NCBI RefSeq assembly: GCF_023734115.1
Contig: NZ_AP025737.1
Span: 2,480,001 to 2,544,000 of the forward strand
Length of the DNA: 64,000 bases
Reading direction: 5' to 3'
Origin: Herbiconiux sp. L3-i23
Lineage (GTDB): Bacteria > Actinomycetota > Actinomycetes > Actinomycetales > Microbacteriaceae
The notes below the pieces were generated by a model that saw only the letters and a list, made by a program, of their open reading frames with translations, did not search any database and was not told the origin of the DNA. The number at the start of each line of letters is the position of its first letter. Position 1 is the first letter of the stretch. Shown here one piece after another: positions 16,439 to 26,165 of the stretch. A program made the translations under genes and the position numbers.

Positions 16439-19400
16439 TCAGTCAGCGGTGCGAGCTGCTGCGCGCCTCCATATGCCGGCGCCGATCAGTAGCGCGATGA
16501 GGGCGATCGCGCTGATGGGTCCCCCCTGAACCCCTGTCGACGCCAACCCCGACGGTCCGAACGAGGCACCCGTAGTCCCGTCCTCACCCGCCGGAGTGGT
16601 CACCGGAGGAACAGCCGCGAGCGTGTACTCGAAGGCGTCCTCGGCCGTGGTGGTCCCGTCGGGAGTGGTGACGACGACATCCACCGTTCCGACCTGACCG
16701 TAAGGAGTGATGACCGTGATCGAGTCGACCAGGGCCATGGGCACGACCTCGCCGGGGACGAACACGGGGTCCGTCGAGTCGACGATCGTGGCCGGAACCC
16801 CGCCGAAGGTCACTTCGGAGGCGTCACGCAGGCCCTCACCGGTGATGACGACGGTCGTTCCACCGGTCATCGGGCCGCTGTTCGGCGTGATCGATCCGAT
16901 GACCGGCGCCACGGGGGCGAGGTACACGAAGGGATCCGCCGCGGTCAGCGACTCCGGACCGAAGGCGACCATCACGACGGCCTCGCCGAGGTCGCCGACG
17001 GGCGTCATCACGACGACCGAGGTGCCATCGGCAGCCACATCGAGGATCTCGCCGGCCACGCCGTCGAAGAACACCTCGGTGGTGTCGTGCAGGTACTCAC
17101 CGGTGATGGTGACGGCGGTTCCACCGTTGATCGAGCCCGAGGTGGGCTCCATCCCGGTGATCGCGCGGTCCTCGAAGGCGATGTACTCGTAGGGCGCCGG
17201 AGCGGTCACCGTGGTGCCGCCCTCGAAGCCGACCACCACGGGCACGCTGCCGGTACCGGCAGGGGTCGTGACCACGATGGACGAGCCGTCGTCCGCGATG
17301 TCCTCGATCACGGCGGGCACGCCGCCGAACTCGACCGTGGTGGCCGTGCCGAAGCCCGAGCCGCCGATCGTCACCGTGGTGCCGCCGATCTCCGAGCCGG
17401 CGGCGGGAGTCATCCCGGCGATGGCCATGTCGACGAACACGTACGGTGCGGCCGCCTCGAAACGCTCACCCGACGCGTTGAGCAGCGCCAGGCTGACGGC
17501 TCCCGCCGGGTGGGCGGGCGAGGTCACGACGATCTCGGTCGCCTCCTCGTTCATCGCGACGATCGTTCCGAGCGCTCCACCGAAGTCGACGGCGGTGATG
17601 TCGTCGAATCCGTCACCGGTGATGACGACGGTGGAACCGCCCGCGGCCGGCCCGACGCCGGGCGTGAACCCGTCGATGACGCGATCGGCAGCGGTCAGGT
17701 ACTCGAAGTCGACCGGAGAGGTGAGCACGGTGCCACCGGCGAGGATGACCTCGACGTCGGCGATGCCGAGACCCGCCGGGGTGACGACGGTGACGGAGGA
17801 TCCGTCCTCGGCGACATCCACGAGGGTGCCCGCGACGCCGTCGAACTCGACGGACTCCGCGGTGGCGAGGCCTTCGCCGTCGATGACGACCGTGGTGCCA
17901 CCGAGCGACGAGCCCGCGACCGGTGCCAGGTCGAACACCTCGGTGTCGACGTAGACGAACTGGTCATCCGCCGTGAGGGTCTCCCCACCGCTGAAGGTCA
18001 CCGTCACGTCGACCGCTCCCGCAGCCGCGGCGGGTGCCTCGACCTGGATGCTCGAGCCGTCGTCCGCGACCGCGACGATGACGCCGGGGACGTCACCGAA
18101 AACCACGTCGGTCGGGTCGTTCAGGCCCTCACCGTCGATGGTGACGATGGTGCCGCCGAGCGTCGAGCCCTGAGCCGGAGCCAGGCCGTCGATGCCGCGG
18201 TCCTCGATCGCGAGGTAGGTGAACGGGGTGGCCGAGGTCAGGCTCGGGCCGCCGTCGACCGCCACGACGACCGGGACGATGCCCGTGCCGGCGGGGGTGA
18301 AGACGGTGATCGACTCGCCATCCGGAGCGACGGTGAGGTCGGTGCCGGAGACTCCGCCGAACAGCACGGCGGTGGCCGCGTCGAGTCCTTCACCGGTGAT
18401 CTGCACCAGCGTGCCGCCGAGCTCGGAGCCGGCGTTCGGCACCATGTCGGTGATCGCGGTGACCACATAGTCGAAGTACTCGTCGGCGACGATCGACTCG
18501 CCACCGCTGAAGGTCAGCGTGACGGGAACGGCCGCGGCGTCGTGAGCCGGGGTCAGGACGGTGACGGCGGTGCCGTCGGCCTCGACAGCGGTGATCGTCG
18601 CGGGGACGCCTCCGAAGTCGACGGTCGTGATGTCCTGCAGGCCTTCGCCCTCGATGGTGACCGTGGTGCCGCCGAGCGTCGAGCCGGCAGCCGGCAGGAG
18701 TTCATCGGCGTCGCGGTCGTCGAGCGCGAGGTACAGGTACGGCGCGGGGGCGACGAGCGCCGGGCCACCGGCGAGGTTCACCGAGACGGCGACCTCTCCG
18801 ACACCCGCGGGAGCGGTCGCGACGACGTACGCGCCGTCGGGGCCGATCTCGGTCACCGGGACGGTGACGCCGCCGAAGTCCACGCTCTCCGCCGTCTGCA
18901 GGCCGGTGCCGTCGATGCGGACCACCGTTCCGCCGAGCTCGGAGCCCGCGGTCGGGGTGAACGCGGTGAGCGCGGTGTCGACGTACAGGTAGTCGGTCGG
19001 CGACACGATGTCACCGCCACCCGTCAGCGACAGCACGATGTCGGCAGGACCGGCGGGGTTCGCCGGGGTGGTCACCACGACCGCGCCGGGCGTCACCGAG
19101 GTGATGGTGCCGGGCACTCCCCCGAAGGTCACCGTGGCGGCGTCCTCGAGGTTCTGGCCGGTGAGCGTCACCGAGGTCCCGCCGTCGCTCGAGCCCTGCA
19201 GAGGCGCGATGCCGGCGATGGCCGACTCGACGTAGACGTAGCTGCCGACGGCGGCGCCGGCACCGTTCGCGATGTCGATCGTCGTCGGTCCGGCGACACC
19301 CGGAGGAGTGACGACCGTGATCGCCGTTCCGGTCGGGTCGATCGCGACAACCTCGGCGGGCACGCCACCGAAGGCCACGGTGGTGTCCGGGGTGAAGCCG

Positions 19401-20170
19401 GTGCCGGCGATGGTCACCGTCTGGCCGCCCACGGTCGGGCCGTCACCGGGGGTGACGGTCGCCGCGGCGACGGCGACGAGCGGACGCTCGCAGTCGGCCT
19501 GTGCCAGCGTGATCGTGCCGGCGTCGGTCGAGAGCAGCGGGATGCCGGCGACGGTTCCCTCGATGGCGATCGACAGCTGCAGCGCCGACGAGATCGCCGA
19601 GGTCGCGGTGGTCGCTTCGACCTGCTCGAGGACGATGTCCGCCGTCACGGTCGCGAGCGGCCCCAGGTCGAGACCGATGTCGGTCAGCACCGTGGGAGTG
19701 TCCGCGTCGACGGTGACCGCCTGGCCGAGAACGGTGAGGCCCGCGAGTTCCGCATCCGCGGTCGGAGCGGCTCCGACCGGGCAGCTCGCGAACGCGCTCG
19801 CCGCTCCGACCGAAAGCAGGTCGAGACCGAGCAGGTTCACGTCGATGTCCGCGACCTCGCTCGACGCGCTGGCGCCGGTGAGATCGGACGCCGACGCGAG
19901 ATCGATGACGCCGGCGGTCGCATCGGCTCCGAGGAGCCCTGCCACGTCGACGTCGGCGAGCGTCTCGGCGTCGTTACCCGAGACGGCGCCGACATCCGCA
20001 ACGGCGTCGACCTCCAACAGGCCGAGGACATCGAGACCGAGATCGATACTCAGACCGCTGGCATTGGCGTCCCCTGGTGCCGCCGCGGCGGGTGATACAT
20101 AGAGCAGGGTGCTGGCTGCTACCAGACCTGCCGCTGTGGCGAAACCCGCCACACGTGTTCGTCGCAACAT
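16439..20170 (-). CDS. surface protein with eleven IPT/TIG repeats and LAXTG sorting signal
   Basis: A 1243-residue exported protein. Signal peptide (residues 1-31), then an N-terminal domain of about 220 residues rich in Leu, Asp and Ala with two cysteines (SCPVG, DCERP). Eleven tandem TIG domains of about 83-90 residues follow, each opening with a P..GS..GGT.V.I pattern and carrying V.FGGVP. The C-terminus has LASTG at 1209-1213, a membrane stretch and an RRAAARTAD tail, matching class E sortase (LAXTG) substrates. Repeats 3-10 alternate between two subtypes, showing growth by two-repeat duplication. It is probably a cell-wall fibre or adhesin; the ligand is unknown. Confidence 0.9.
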   Translation of the reverse strand: MLRRTRVAGFATAAGLVAASTLLYVSPAAAAPGDANASGLSIDLGLDVLGLLEVDAVADVGAVSGNDAETLADVDVAGLLGADATAGVIDLASASDLTGASASSEVADIDVNLLGLDLLSVGAASAFASCPVGAAPTADAELAGLTVLGQAVTVDADTPTVLTDIGLDLGPLATVTADIVLEQVEATTATSAISSALQLSIAIEGTVAGIPLLSTDAGTITLAQADCERPLVAVAAATVTPGDGPTVGGQTVTIAGTGFTPDTTVAFGGVPAEVVAIDPTGTAITVVTPPGVAGPTTIDIANGAGAAVGSYVYVESAIAGIAPLQGSSDGGTSVTLTGQNLEDAATVTFGGVPGTITSVTPGAVVVTTPANPAGPADIVLSLTGGGDIVSPTDYLYVDTALTAFTPTAGSELGGTVVRIDGTGLQTAESVDFGGVTVPVTEIGPDGAYVVATAPAGVGEVAVSVNLAGGPALVAPAPYLYLALDDRDADELLPAAGSTLGGTTVTIEGEGLQDITTVDFGGVPATITAVEADGTAVTVLTPAHDAAAVPVTLTFSGGESIVADEYFDYVVTAITDMVPNAGSELGGTLVQITGEGLDAATAVLFGGVSGTDLTVAPDGESITVFTPAGTGIVPVVVAVDGGPSLTSATPFTYLAIEDRGIDGLAPAQGSTLGGTIVTIDGEGLNDPTDVVFGDVPGVIVAVADDGSSIQVEAPAAAAGAVDVTVTFSGGETLTADDQFVYVDTEVFDLAPVAGSSLGGTTVVIDGEGLATAESVEFDGVAGTLVDVAEDGSSVTVVTPAGLGIADVEVILAGGTVLTSPVDFEYLTAADRVIDGFTPGVGPAAGGSTVVITGDGFDDITAVDFGGALGTIVAMNEEATEIVVTSPAHPAGAVSLALLNASGERFEAAAPYVFVDMAIAGMTPAAGSEIGGTTVTIGGSGFGTATTVEFGGVPAVIEDIADDGSSIVVTTPAGTGSVPVVVGFEGGTTVTAPAPYEYIAFEDRAITGMEPTSGSINGGTAVTITGEYLHDTTEVFFDGVAGEILDVAADGTSVVVMTPVGDLGEAVVMVAFGPESLTAADPFVYLAPVAPVIGSITPNSGPMTGGTTVVITGEGLRDASEVTFGGVPATIVDSTDPVFVPGEVVPMALVDSITVITPYGQVGTVDVVVTTPDGTTTAEDAFEYTLAAVPPVTTPAGEDGTTGASFGPSGLASTGVQGGPISAIALIALLIGAGIWRRAAARTAD

Positions 20171-20224
20171 GGCGAACGATCCCCCAATCGTTTTCCGGCC
20201 ACCTCGTCGGGCCGTGGTTGGAGG

Positions 20225-20252
20225 ACCATAGGAAAACCAAATGTCGTCGCAA
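20225..20252 (-). promoter_or_regulatory. candidate promoter of the TIG surface-protein gene
   Basis: Minus-strand -35 TTGCGA (20247-20252), 16-bp spacer, -10 TATGGT (20225-20230), giving a leader of about 50 nt with GGGGGA about 9 nt before ATG 20170. The gap 20171-20394 otherwise holds only a short CCCC-GAA-CGGGG hairpin after the DUF501 gene. Confidence 0.5.
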
Positions 20253-20394
20253 AGGTTTATCTCCCAGCGAAGCCGCGAATGAGTGCATCACTGGGTAAGA
20301 GGCTGACCACAGCCTGAGTGGCGGTCAGTAGACCGATCAGTGCACTGAACGGACGCCTCTACCCCGAACGGGGGTCACTGAAACCGGGCGACGA

Positions 20395-20904
20395 TCAGGC
20401 TTTCGCCGTGGGCGCGTCGTCTTCGGGGGCCCAGGAAGCGGCTTCGAGTGCCAGATCTCCGATGGGATTGACGCCGGGACCGGCGGCCAGAGAGTGCGCG
20501 ACGAGGGCGTGCAGGCACTTCACGCGCACCGGCATACCGCCCGCACTGATCCCGGCGAGCTCGGGCACATCGCCGACGCTCTCGCGGTCGGCGAGGTACG
20601 CCAGGTGGGCGCGCTCGTAGGCGGCGCGCAGTTCTGCATCCTCGGCCAGCCGGTCGTTGTACTCGCGCATGAGCCCGTCGGCCTCGAGCGCGGACACCGC
20701 GGCGGTGGCCGCCGGGTGCGACAGGTAGTAGAAGGTCGGGAACGGGGTGCCGTCGCTGAGGCGCGGTGCGGTGGCCACGACGGTGGGCGCTCCCCCGGCG
20801 GTGCGCGCGGCGATGCCGAGCACGTCGCGCGCGGGGCGGCCGAGCTGATCGGAGACCGCGGCGATGTCGGCGGGCTCGGGGGCGGGGTACGGCGGGGTTG
20901 TCAT
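20395..20904 (-). CDS. DUF501 domain-containing protein
   Basis: A 169-residue cytoplasmic protein. The DUF501 core includes GRPARDVLGIAARTAGG, PTFYYLSHPAATAAVS and the C-terminal VKCLHALVAHSLAAGPGVNPIGD, quoted as separate short blocks. The family is almost confined to Actinobacteria, has no established biochemical role, and is habitually located after eno and ftsB/divIC and before a Ppx/GppA phosphatase. Here that last neighbour is missing and the TIG surface gene follows. Its ATG overlaps the upstream stop as TGATG, so translation is coupled. Confidence 0.9.
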   Translation of the reverse strand: MTTPPYPAPEPADIAAVSDQLGRPARDVLGIAARTAGGAPTVVATAPRLSDGTPFPTFYYLSHPAATAAVSALEADGLMREYNDRLAEDAELRAAYERAHLAYLADRESVGDVPELAGISAGGMPVRVKCLHALVAHSLAAGPGVNPIGDLALEAASWAPEDDAPTAKA

Positions 20905-21401
20905 CAGCCCTCCTCGGGCGGCGGGGCGTCACTCAGCCCCGCGGAGAGATAGGACGAGTAGAGCGAAGCGGCCCAGTCGACCTGCGTGGTCTGCAGGTCG
21001 GCGGTCGCCGGGGCGGCTCCCTGGCCGGCGTCGAGCGGGACGTCGTCGATGATCAGGTAGGGGTATTCGCCCGGCATCACATAGAACAGGCGATCCCGCG
21101 CCTGCGCGCGGATATAGGCGGGATCGTCCCAGCGGGCGCGCTGCTCGCGGAGGTCCTCGACGTTCTGCTGCTGCTGGTCGACCGCGGCCTGCAGGTCGGC
21201 GATCTGCTGACGCTGCTCGAGCAGGGTGCGCAGTCCGGGCGCGAGCACCACGATGAAGAGGACGAGGATCACGAGGACGAGCCCCGCGAATCCCGACATG
21301 CGGATGCTGCGCAGCCACGACTGCGACTGCGACTCCTCGGGCAGCGCGACCGGGACCCGGATCTTGCGCGGTGCGCTCGGCTTCGCGGGTTTCGACGGCA
21401 T
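20904..21401 (-). CDS. septum formation initiator protein (FtsB/DivIC family)
   Basis: A 165-residue bitopic divisome protein: a basic cytoplasmic N-terminus, one membrane helix (about residues 36-57), then an extracytoplasmic coiled coil rich in Gln, Leu and Glu (RQQIADLQAAVDQQQQNVEDL) and the DivIC-type block AYIRAQARDRLFYVMPGE. It would link FtsL-like and FtsQ-like proteins during septation. ATG 21401 is chosen over GTG 21410 because AGGGG sits 8 nt before the ATG and only 1 nt before the GTG. Part of the eno-ftsB-DUF501 run. Confidence 0.9.
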   Translation of the reverse strand: MPSKPAKPSAPRKIRVPVALPEESQSQSWLRSIRMSGFAGLVLVILVLFIVVLAPGLRTLLEQRQQIADLQAAVDQQQQNVEDLREQRARWDDPAYIRAQARDRLFYVMPGEYPYLIIDDVPLDAGQGAAPATADLQTTQVDWAASLYSSYLSAGLSDAPPPEEG

Positions 21402-21436
21402 GAGCGCCACCCCTCAACGACGGTAGGTGCGTCGCC

Positions 21437-21452
21437 GAGGCGGTGGCGCCTC
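21437..21452 (-). terminator. short hairpin between eno and ftsB/divIC
   Basis: GAGGCG-GTGG-CGCCTC, 6-bp arms, 10 nt after the eno stop. Too small for a firm terminator call; it may attenuate read-through into the division gene. Confidence 0.3.
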
Positions 21453-21461
21453 AGCTACGTC

Positions 21462-22808
<1,347 letters not shown>

Positions 22809-22951
22809 CTACTGACCCGCTCGCCGCGCTCTCGTGGCAGGAACGTCCTGTAGTCCGCCCGTTCACCTGGCGGTCGCCGGGCACTTCCCGCGCGGCGACG
22901 GGCGGTGCAGGATGGGCCGGGACGGCGGGCGCGACGAGGCAGGAGAGGCGG

Positions 22952-23368
22952 ATGACGCATCCGATCATGTACGTCGAGGGCGACTTCGGTCTCGATCGGT
23001 TGCGCGAGATCTGCCTCGGCTTCCCCGAGGCCACGGAGCGGGTCTCGCACGGACGCCCCTGGTTCTTCACGAACACCGGTTTCGCCGTCTACGGCGGTGG
23101 CACGCGCGGACCCGACAAGGTCCGGTACGACAACGCGGTGCTCGTCAAGGTGGAGGACGGACACGACGAGGCCCTGCTGCAGGACTCCCGCTTCTTCCTG
23201 CCCGCCTACCTGGGCCCCGCCGGCTGGGTCGGGCTCGACCTGACAGCCGCCGAGGTCGACTGGCAGGAGGTCGCCGAACTGGTGGACGAGTCCTACCGCC
23301 TGACCGCGCCGAAGCGCTTGGTCGCGACCCTCGACCGCGACGGCGGCCCCGCCGACCGCGCCACCTGA
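22952..23368 (+). CDS. MmcQ/YjbR family protein
   Basis: A 138-residue small alpha/beta protein of the MmcQ/YjbR family, whose fold resembles the DNA-binding domain of some regulators but whose role is not established. Typical blocks are ICLGFPEATERVSHGRPWFF and a C-terminal WQEVAELVDESYRLTAPKRL, both readable. ATG 22952 has AGGAG 8-9 nt upstream. Transcribed away from eno. Its 3' end is followed directly by the A/B repeat array. Confidence 0.85.
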   Translation: MTHPIMYVEGDFGLDRLREICLGFPEATERVSHGRPWFFTNTGFAVYGGGTRGPDKVRYDNAVLVKVEDGHDEALLQDSRFFLPAYLGPAGWVGLDLTAAEVDWQEVAELVDESYRLTAPKRLVATLDRDGGPADRAT

Positions 23369-23416
23369 CCCTGACTCCCTGCTTTCGGCTCTCGGCTCTG
23401 CCCCTCTCGGCCGGAT

Positions 23417-23508
23417 CACTGACCGAATCAAGGAAAAAACGGGGTCGAGTCACACATCCATGCCGATCCGAGCCCGCCGCGCCCGAAATCTCCTTGATTC
23501 GGTCAGTG
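23417..23508 (+). repeat. A element, copy 1
   Basis: Perfect 18-bp arms (23417-23434, 23491-23508) ending in GACCGAATCAAGGA and its complement. The 56-nt interior contains the conserved core GTCGAGTCACAC ... GCCGATCCGAG. The interior is asymmetric, so the element has a direction (assigned + here). Confidence 0.92.
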
Positions 23509-23531
23509 ACCTGGCCGCATCACGGCGGGCG

Positions 23532-23621
23532 TCTGACCGAATGCAGGAGAGATTGCGCTGAGGTGCCCGAAATGGCCCCGTTTCAGCCCCCGCAGCGAAG
23601 AATCTCCTGCATTTGGTCAGA
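23532..23621. repeat. B element, copy 1
   Basis: 19-bp arms (23532-23550, 23603-23621) based on CTGACCGAATGCAGGAGA, with one G-T difference that would still pair as G-U in RNA. The interior is unlike the other B copies. Confidence 0.9.
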
Positions 23622-23655
23622 GACGCACGGCGTGCGGCTCGCGAAACCGGGCCGT

Positions 23656-23745
23656 ACTTACCAAATCAAGGAAAAAGCAAAGTCGAGTCACACGTTCATG
23701 CCGATCCGAGGCCGTGGCGCTCGAAATCACCTTGATTCGGTCAGT
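23656..23745 (+). repeat. A element, copy 2
   Basis: 16-bp arms (23656-23671, 23730-23745) with two mismatches. The core GTCGAGTCACACGTTCATG then CCGATCCGAG is nearly identical to copy 1. Confidence 0.88.
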
Positions 23746-23770
23746 GACCGGGCCGAGTCACGGCCTGTCT

Positions 23771-23858
23771 CTGACCGAATGCAGGAGAAAATGCGGCGGG
23801 AGGGCCGATTCGGGCCCATTTCGGGCTCCGACGAGCAAAATCTCCTGCATTCGGTCAG
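23771..23858. repeat. B element, copy 2
   Basis: Perfect 18-bp arms (23771-23788, 23841-23858), CTGACCGAATGCAGGAGA and complement. It ends 30 bp before the hisS stop. Confidence 0.92.
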
Positions 23859-23888
23859 GAACCGGGTCGTTGGGGCAGAGACGAGGGG

Positions 23889-25136
23889 TCAGCCGAGCTG
23901 TTTGGCCTGGCCCACGGTGCCGTCGGCGCTGACCGTGGCGAAGTGGGTCCAGCCGTCGGCGGCGAGGGTGTCGAGGAGTTTGCCCAGGTTGCGCGGGCGA
24001 CGCTCGAGTCGCACCCGCCCCGCCGTCTCGAGGGCCTGAGACTTGGCCCGCACCACCAGCGCCGGGTCGAGGTCGGCGTCGTAGACGAGCACGAGCGCGT
24101 CCTCGGCGTCGGCACCGGCGTCGGGCAGCAGCTCGAGGATGCGTTCGAAACCGATCGAGAAACCGACCGCGGGGACGTCCTGGCCGAGGAAGCGGCCGAT
24201 CATGCCGTCGTAGCGTCCGCCGCCCGCGACCGAACTGCCCGACCCGGGGTGGGCGACCTCGAAGATCGTGCCCGTGTAGTACCCCATGCCGCGCACCAGA
24301 GTCGGGTCGAACACCATCTCGGCGGACGGCACGGCGTCGCGCAGCGCGAGCAGGTGCCGGTAGGCGTCCCGGTCGAGCCATGCCGGTGGCATATCACCGT
24401 CGAGCAGCTCCCACCCGGCGGAGGTGATCTCGTTCAGCGAATCCGCGATGCCGGCAGTCTCGAAGCCCAACTCCCCCAGCTCGGCGACAACCCCGTCGAC
24501 ACCGACCTTGTCGAGCTTGTCGATCGTGATCAGGGCGCGCTCGCCGAGGTGCTGCGAGATGCCCCACGACGCGAGCAGGCCGGCGAGGATGCGACGGTCG
24601 TTGACCCGCACGCTCGCGCCCTCGATGCCGACGGCGGCGAGCGCCGCGGTCGTCGCCGTGATGAGCTCGATCTCGGCGAGCGGCGAGGCGTCGCCCAGGA
24701 TGTCGATGTCGCACTGCACGAACTGGCGGTAGCGACCCTTCTGCGGTCGCTCGGCCCGCCACACCGGACCGGTCTGCAGTGAGCGGAACACGGACGGCAG
24801 TTCGGCGCGGTGGCTCGCGTAGAACCGGGCGAGCGGCACCGTCAGGTCGTATCGCAACCCGAGGTCGGCGAGCTGCAGTGCATCGCCCGCCTCGGTCGCC
24901 GCGCGCAGATCGTCACCGTCGATGCCGCGCTTCAGGATGCTGAACGAGAGCTTCTCGTTGTCGCCGCCGAGCCCAGCGTGCAGGCGGTCGAAGTCTTCGA
25001 CGACCGGCGTCTCGATCTCGTCGAAGCCGTGCTGGGCGTAGACCCGCTTGATGACGGCGAGGACGCGTTCGCGGCGCGCCTTGTCGGCGGGAAGGAAGTC
25101 GCGCATGCCGCGCGGCGGATTGATGGGTGCAGCCAC
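23889..25136 (-). CDS. hisS: histidyl-tRNA synthetase
   Basis: Class II aminoacyl-tRNA synthetase charging tRNA-His; 415 residues. The N-terminal PPRGMRDFLP, motif 2 (GPVWRAERPQKGRYRQF), the histidine-binding block GMGYYTGTIFEV and motif 3 (VGFSIGFERI) are present, followed by an anticodon-binding domain. GTG 25136 is used as the start because it gives the family N-terminus; the upstream in-frame extension is Arg-rich shadow. A divergent ABC exporter starts 66 bp away. Confidence 0.95.
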   Translation of the reverse strand: MAAPINPPRGMRDFLPADKARRERVLAVIKRVYAQHGFDEIETPVVEDFDRLHAGLGGDNEKLSFSILKRGIDGDDLRAATEAGDALQLADLGLRYDLTVPLARFYASHRAELPSVFRSLQTGPVWRAERPQKGRYRQFVQCDIDILGDASPLAEIELITATTAALAAVGIEGASVRVNDRRILAGLLASWGISQHLGERALITIDKLDKVGVDGVVAELGELGFETAGIADSLNEITSAGWELLDGDMPPAWLDRDAYRHLLALRDAVPSAEMVFDPTLVRGMGYYTGTIFEVAHPGSGSSVAGGGRYDGMIGRFLGQDVPAVGFSIGFERILELLPDAGADAEDALVLVYDADLDPALVVRAKSQALETAGRVRLERRPRNLGKLLDTLAADGWTHFATVSADGTVGQAKQLG

Positions 25137-25202
25137 GAGGAAGCATTCTCCCAGACCGGGGCGTCTGCGCGCGGACCGGGGGCGTGCCGATAGCGTGGCC
25201 GC

Positions 25203-26165
25203 ATGACCGATTCCGCCATCGAGGTCACGGGGGTCGCGCGCAGCTTCGGAGCCGTGCACGCGGTGCGCGACGCGACCTTCACCGCCGCATACGGGTCGGT
25301 GACCGCCCTGATCGGGCCCAACGGCTCGGGCAAGACGACGCTGATGCTGATGCTCGCCTCACTGCTCACGCCCGACGCGGGCAGCATCCGGATCGCCGGC
25401 CACGACCCGGTGACGGATCCTCGCGCGGTGAGGGCTGCGATGGGGTGGATGCCCGACGTGCTCGGATCGTGGGCGTCGCTTCCCGTGCGCAAGACCCTCG
25501 AGATCACGGGGCGCCTGCACGGTCTCAGCGCACCTGCTGCCGCCGCGAGGGCCGCTGAGCTCATCGACCTGACCGGCCTGCAGCCGCTCGCCTCCCAGCC
25601 GACCCGCGTGCTCTCGCGCGGCCAGAAGCAGAAGCTGAGCCTCGCCCGCTCGCTCGTGCACGACCCGAAGGTGCTGCTGCTCGACGAACCGGCGAGCGGA
25701 CTCGATCCCGCCGCCCGCATCGAACTGCGTCTGCTCGTGCGTCGCCTCGCCGACGAGGGGCGCTCTCTTTTGATCTCGAGCCACGTGCTCGCCGAACTCG
25801 ACGAGATGGCCGACGCCGCCGTCTACGTCGAGGCGGGCGCCACCGTCAGCGCCGAACGGGTGGGCCGGGCGAAGACCAGCCTCCGACAGTGGCGGATCCG
25901 CGCCGTCGACGCCGCCACCGTCGTGCCCGCCCTCGAAGCGCGCGGCATCGAACGCGACCGGATCGGCCGCGACCATCTCGGAACGCTGGTCGCCGTCGCC
26001 TCCGAGACGGAGGCCGCCGCGGTGCTCACCGCGCTCGTCGGCGCCGGAGTCGCGGTGTCGAGCTTCGCGCCTGTCGTCGGCGACCTCGAACACACCTTCC
26101 TCGACCTGACGCGCGGCGGGGCTGGAGCTCAACCCGTCGCCGACGACACGGAGACCCTGTCATGA
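25203..26165 (+). CDS. ABC transporter ATP-binding protein (ABC-2/CcmA type)
   Basis: A 320-residue single-domain ATPase: Walker A GPNGSGKTT (38-46), signature LSRGQKQKLSLARS (a variant LSRGQ), Walker B VLLLDEPASGLD and H-loop ISSHVL, then a C-terminal extension of about 100 residues. It partners with the permease that overlaps its last codons (TCATGA). TAGCGT at 25191-25196 lies 6 nt before ATG 25203, so the operon is probably leaderless. Exporters of this type move drugs, peptides or unknown cargo. Confidence 0.9.
   Translation: MTDSAIEVTGVARSFGAVHAVRDATFTAAYGSVTALIGPNGSGKTTLMLMLASLLTPDAGSIRIAGHDPVTDPRAVRAAMGWMPDVLGSWASLPVRKTLEITGRLHGLSAPAAAARAAELIDLTGLQPLASQPTRVLSRGQKQKLSLARSLVHDPKVLLLDEPASGLDPAARIELRLLVRRLADEGRSLLISSHVLAELDEMADAAVYVEAGATVSAERVGRAKTSLRQWRIRAVDAATVVPALEARGIERDRIGRDHLGTLVAVASETEAAAVLTALVGAGVAVSSFAPVVGDLEHTFLDLTRGGAGAQPVADDTETLS

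Larger units (their letters stand above)
23369..23888. other. gene-free convergent gap filled by an A-B-A-B hairpin array (locus 1)
   Basis: 520 bp between the MmcQ-like gene and hisS, both of which end here. Apart from about 48 bp at the left edge and 30 bp at the right edge, it is entirely made of four inverted-repeat elements. The A-B pair recurs with an exact 239-bp period (A1 to A2 and B1 to B2 after adjustment by one or two bases). No open frame in it looks coding. Confidence 0.9.

Noticed and set aside
13511-20095. Very long open frames on the plus strand opposite ndh, the protease and the TIG gene (993 and 1002 codons)
   Set aside because: They are antisense shadows: composition is Arg/Asp/Gly/Val-rich, they run across several real genes and their gaps, and the opposite strand encodes recognisable families.
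23417-23858. CRISPR array
   Set aside because: Repeats are long imperfect hairpins of two alternating kinds with conserved, not unique, interiors, and there are no cas genes nearby.
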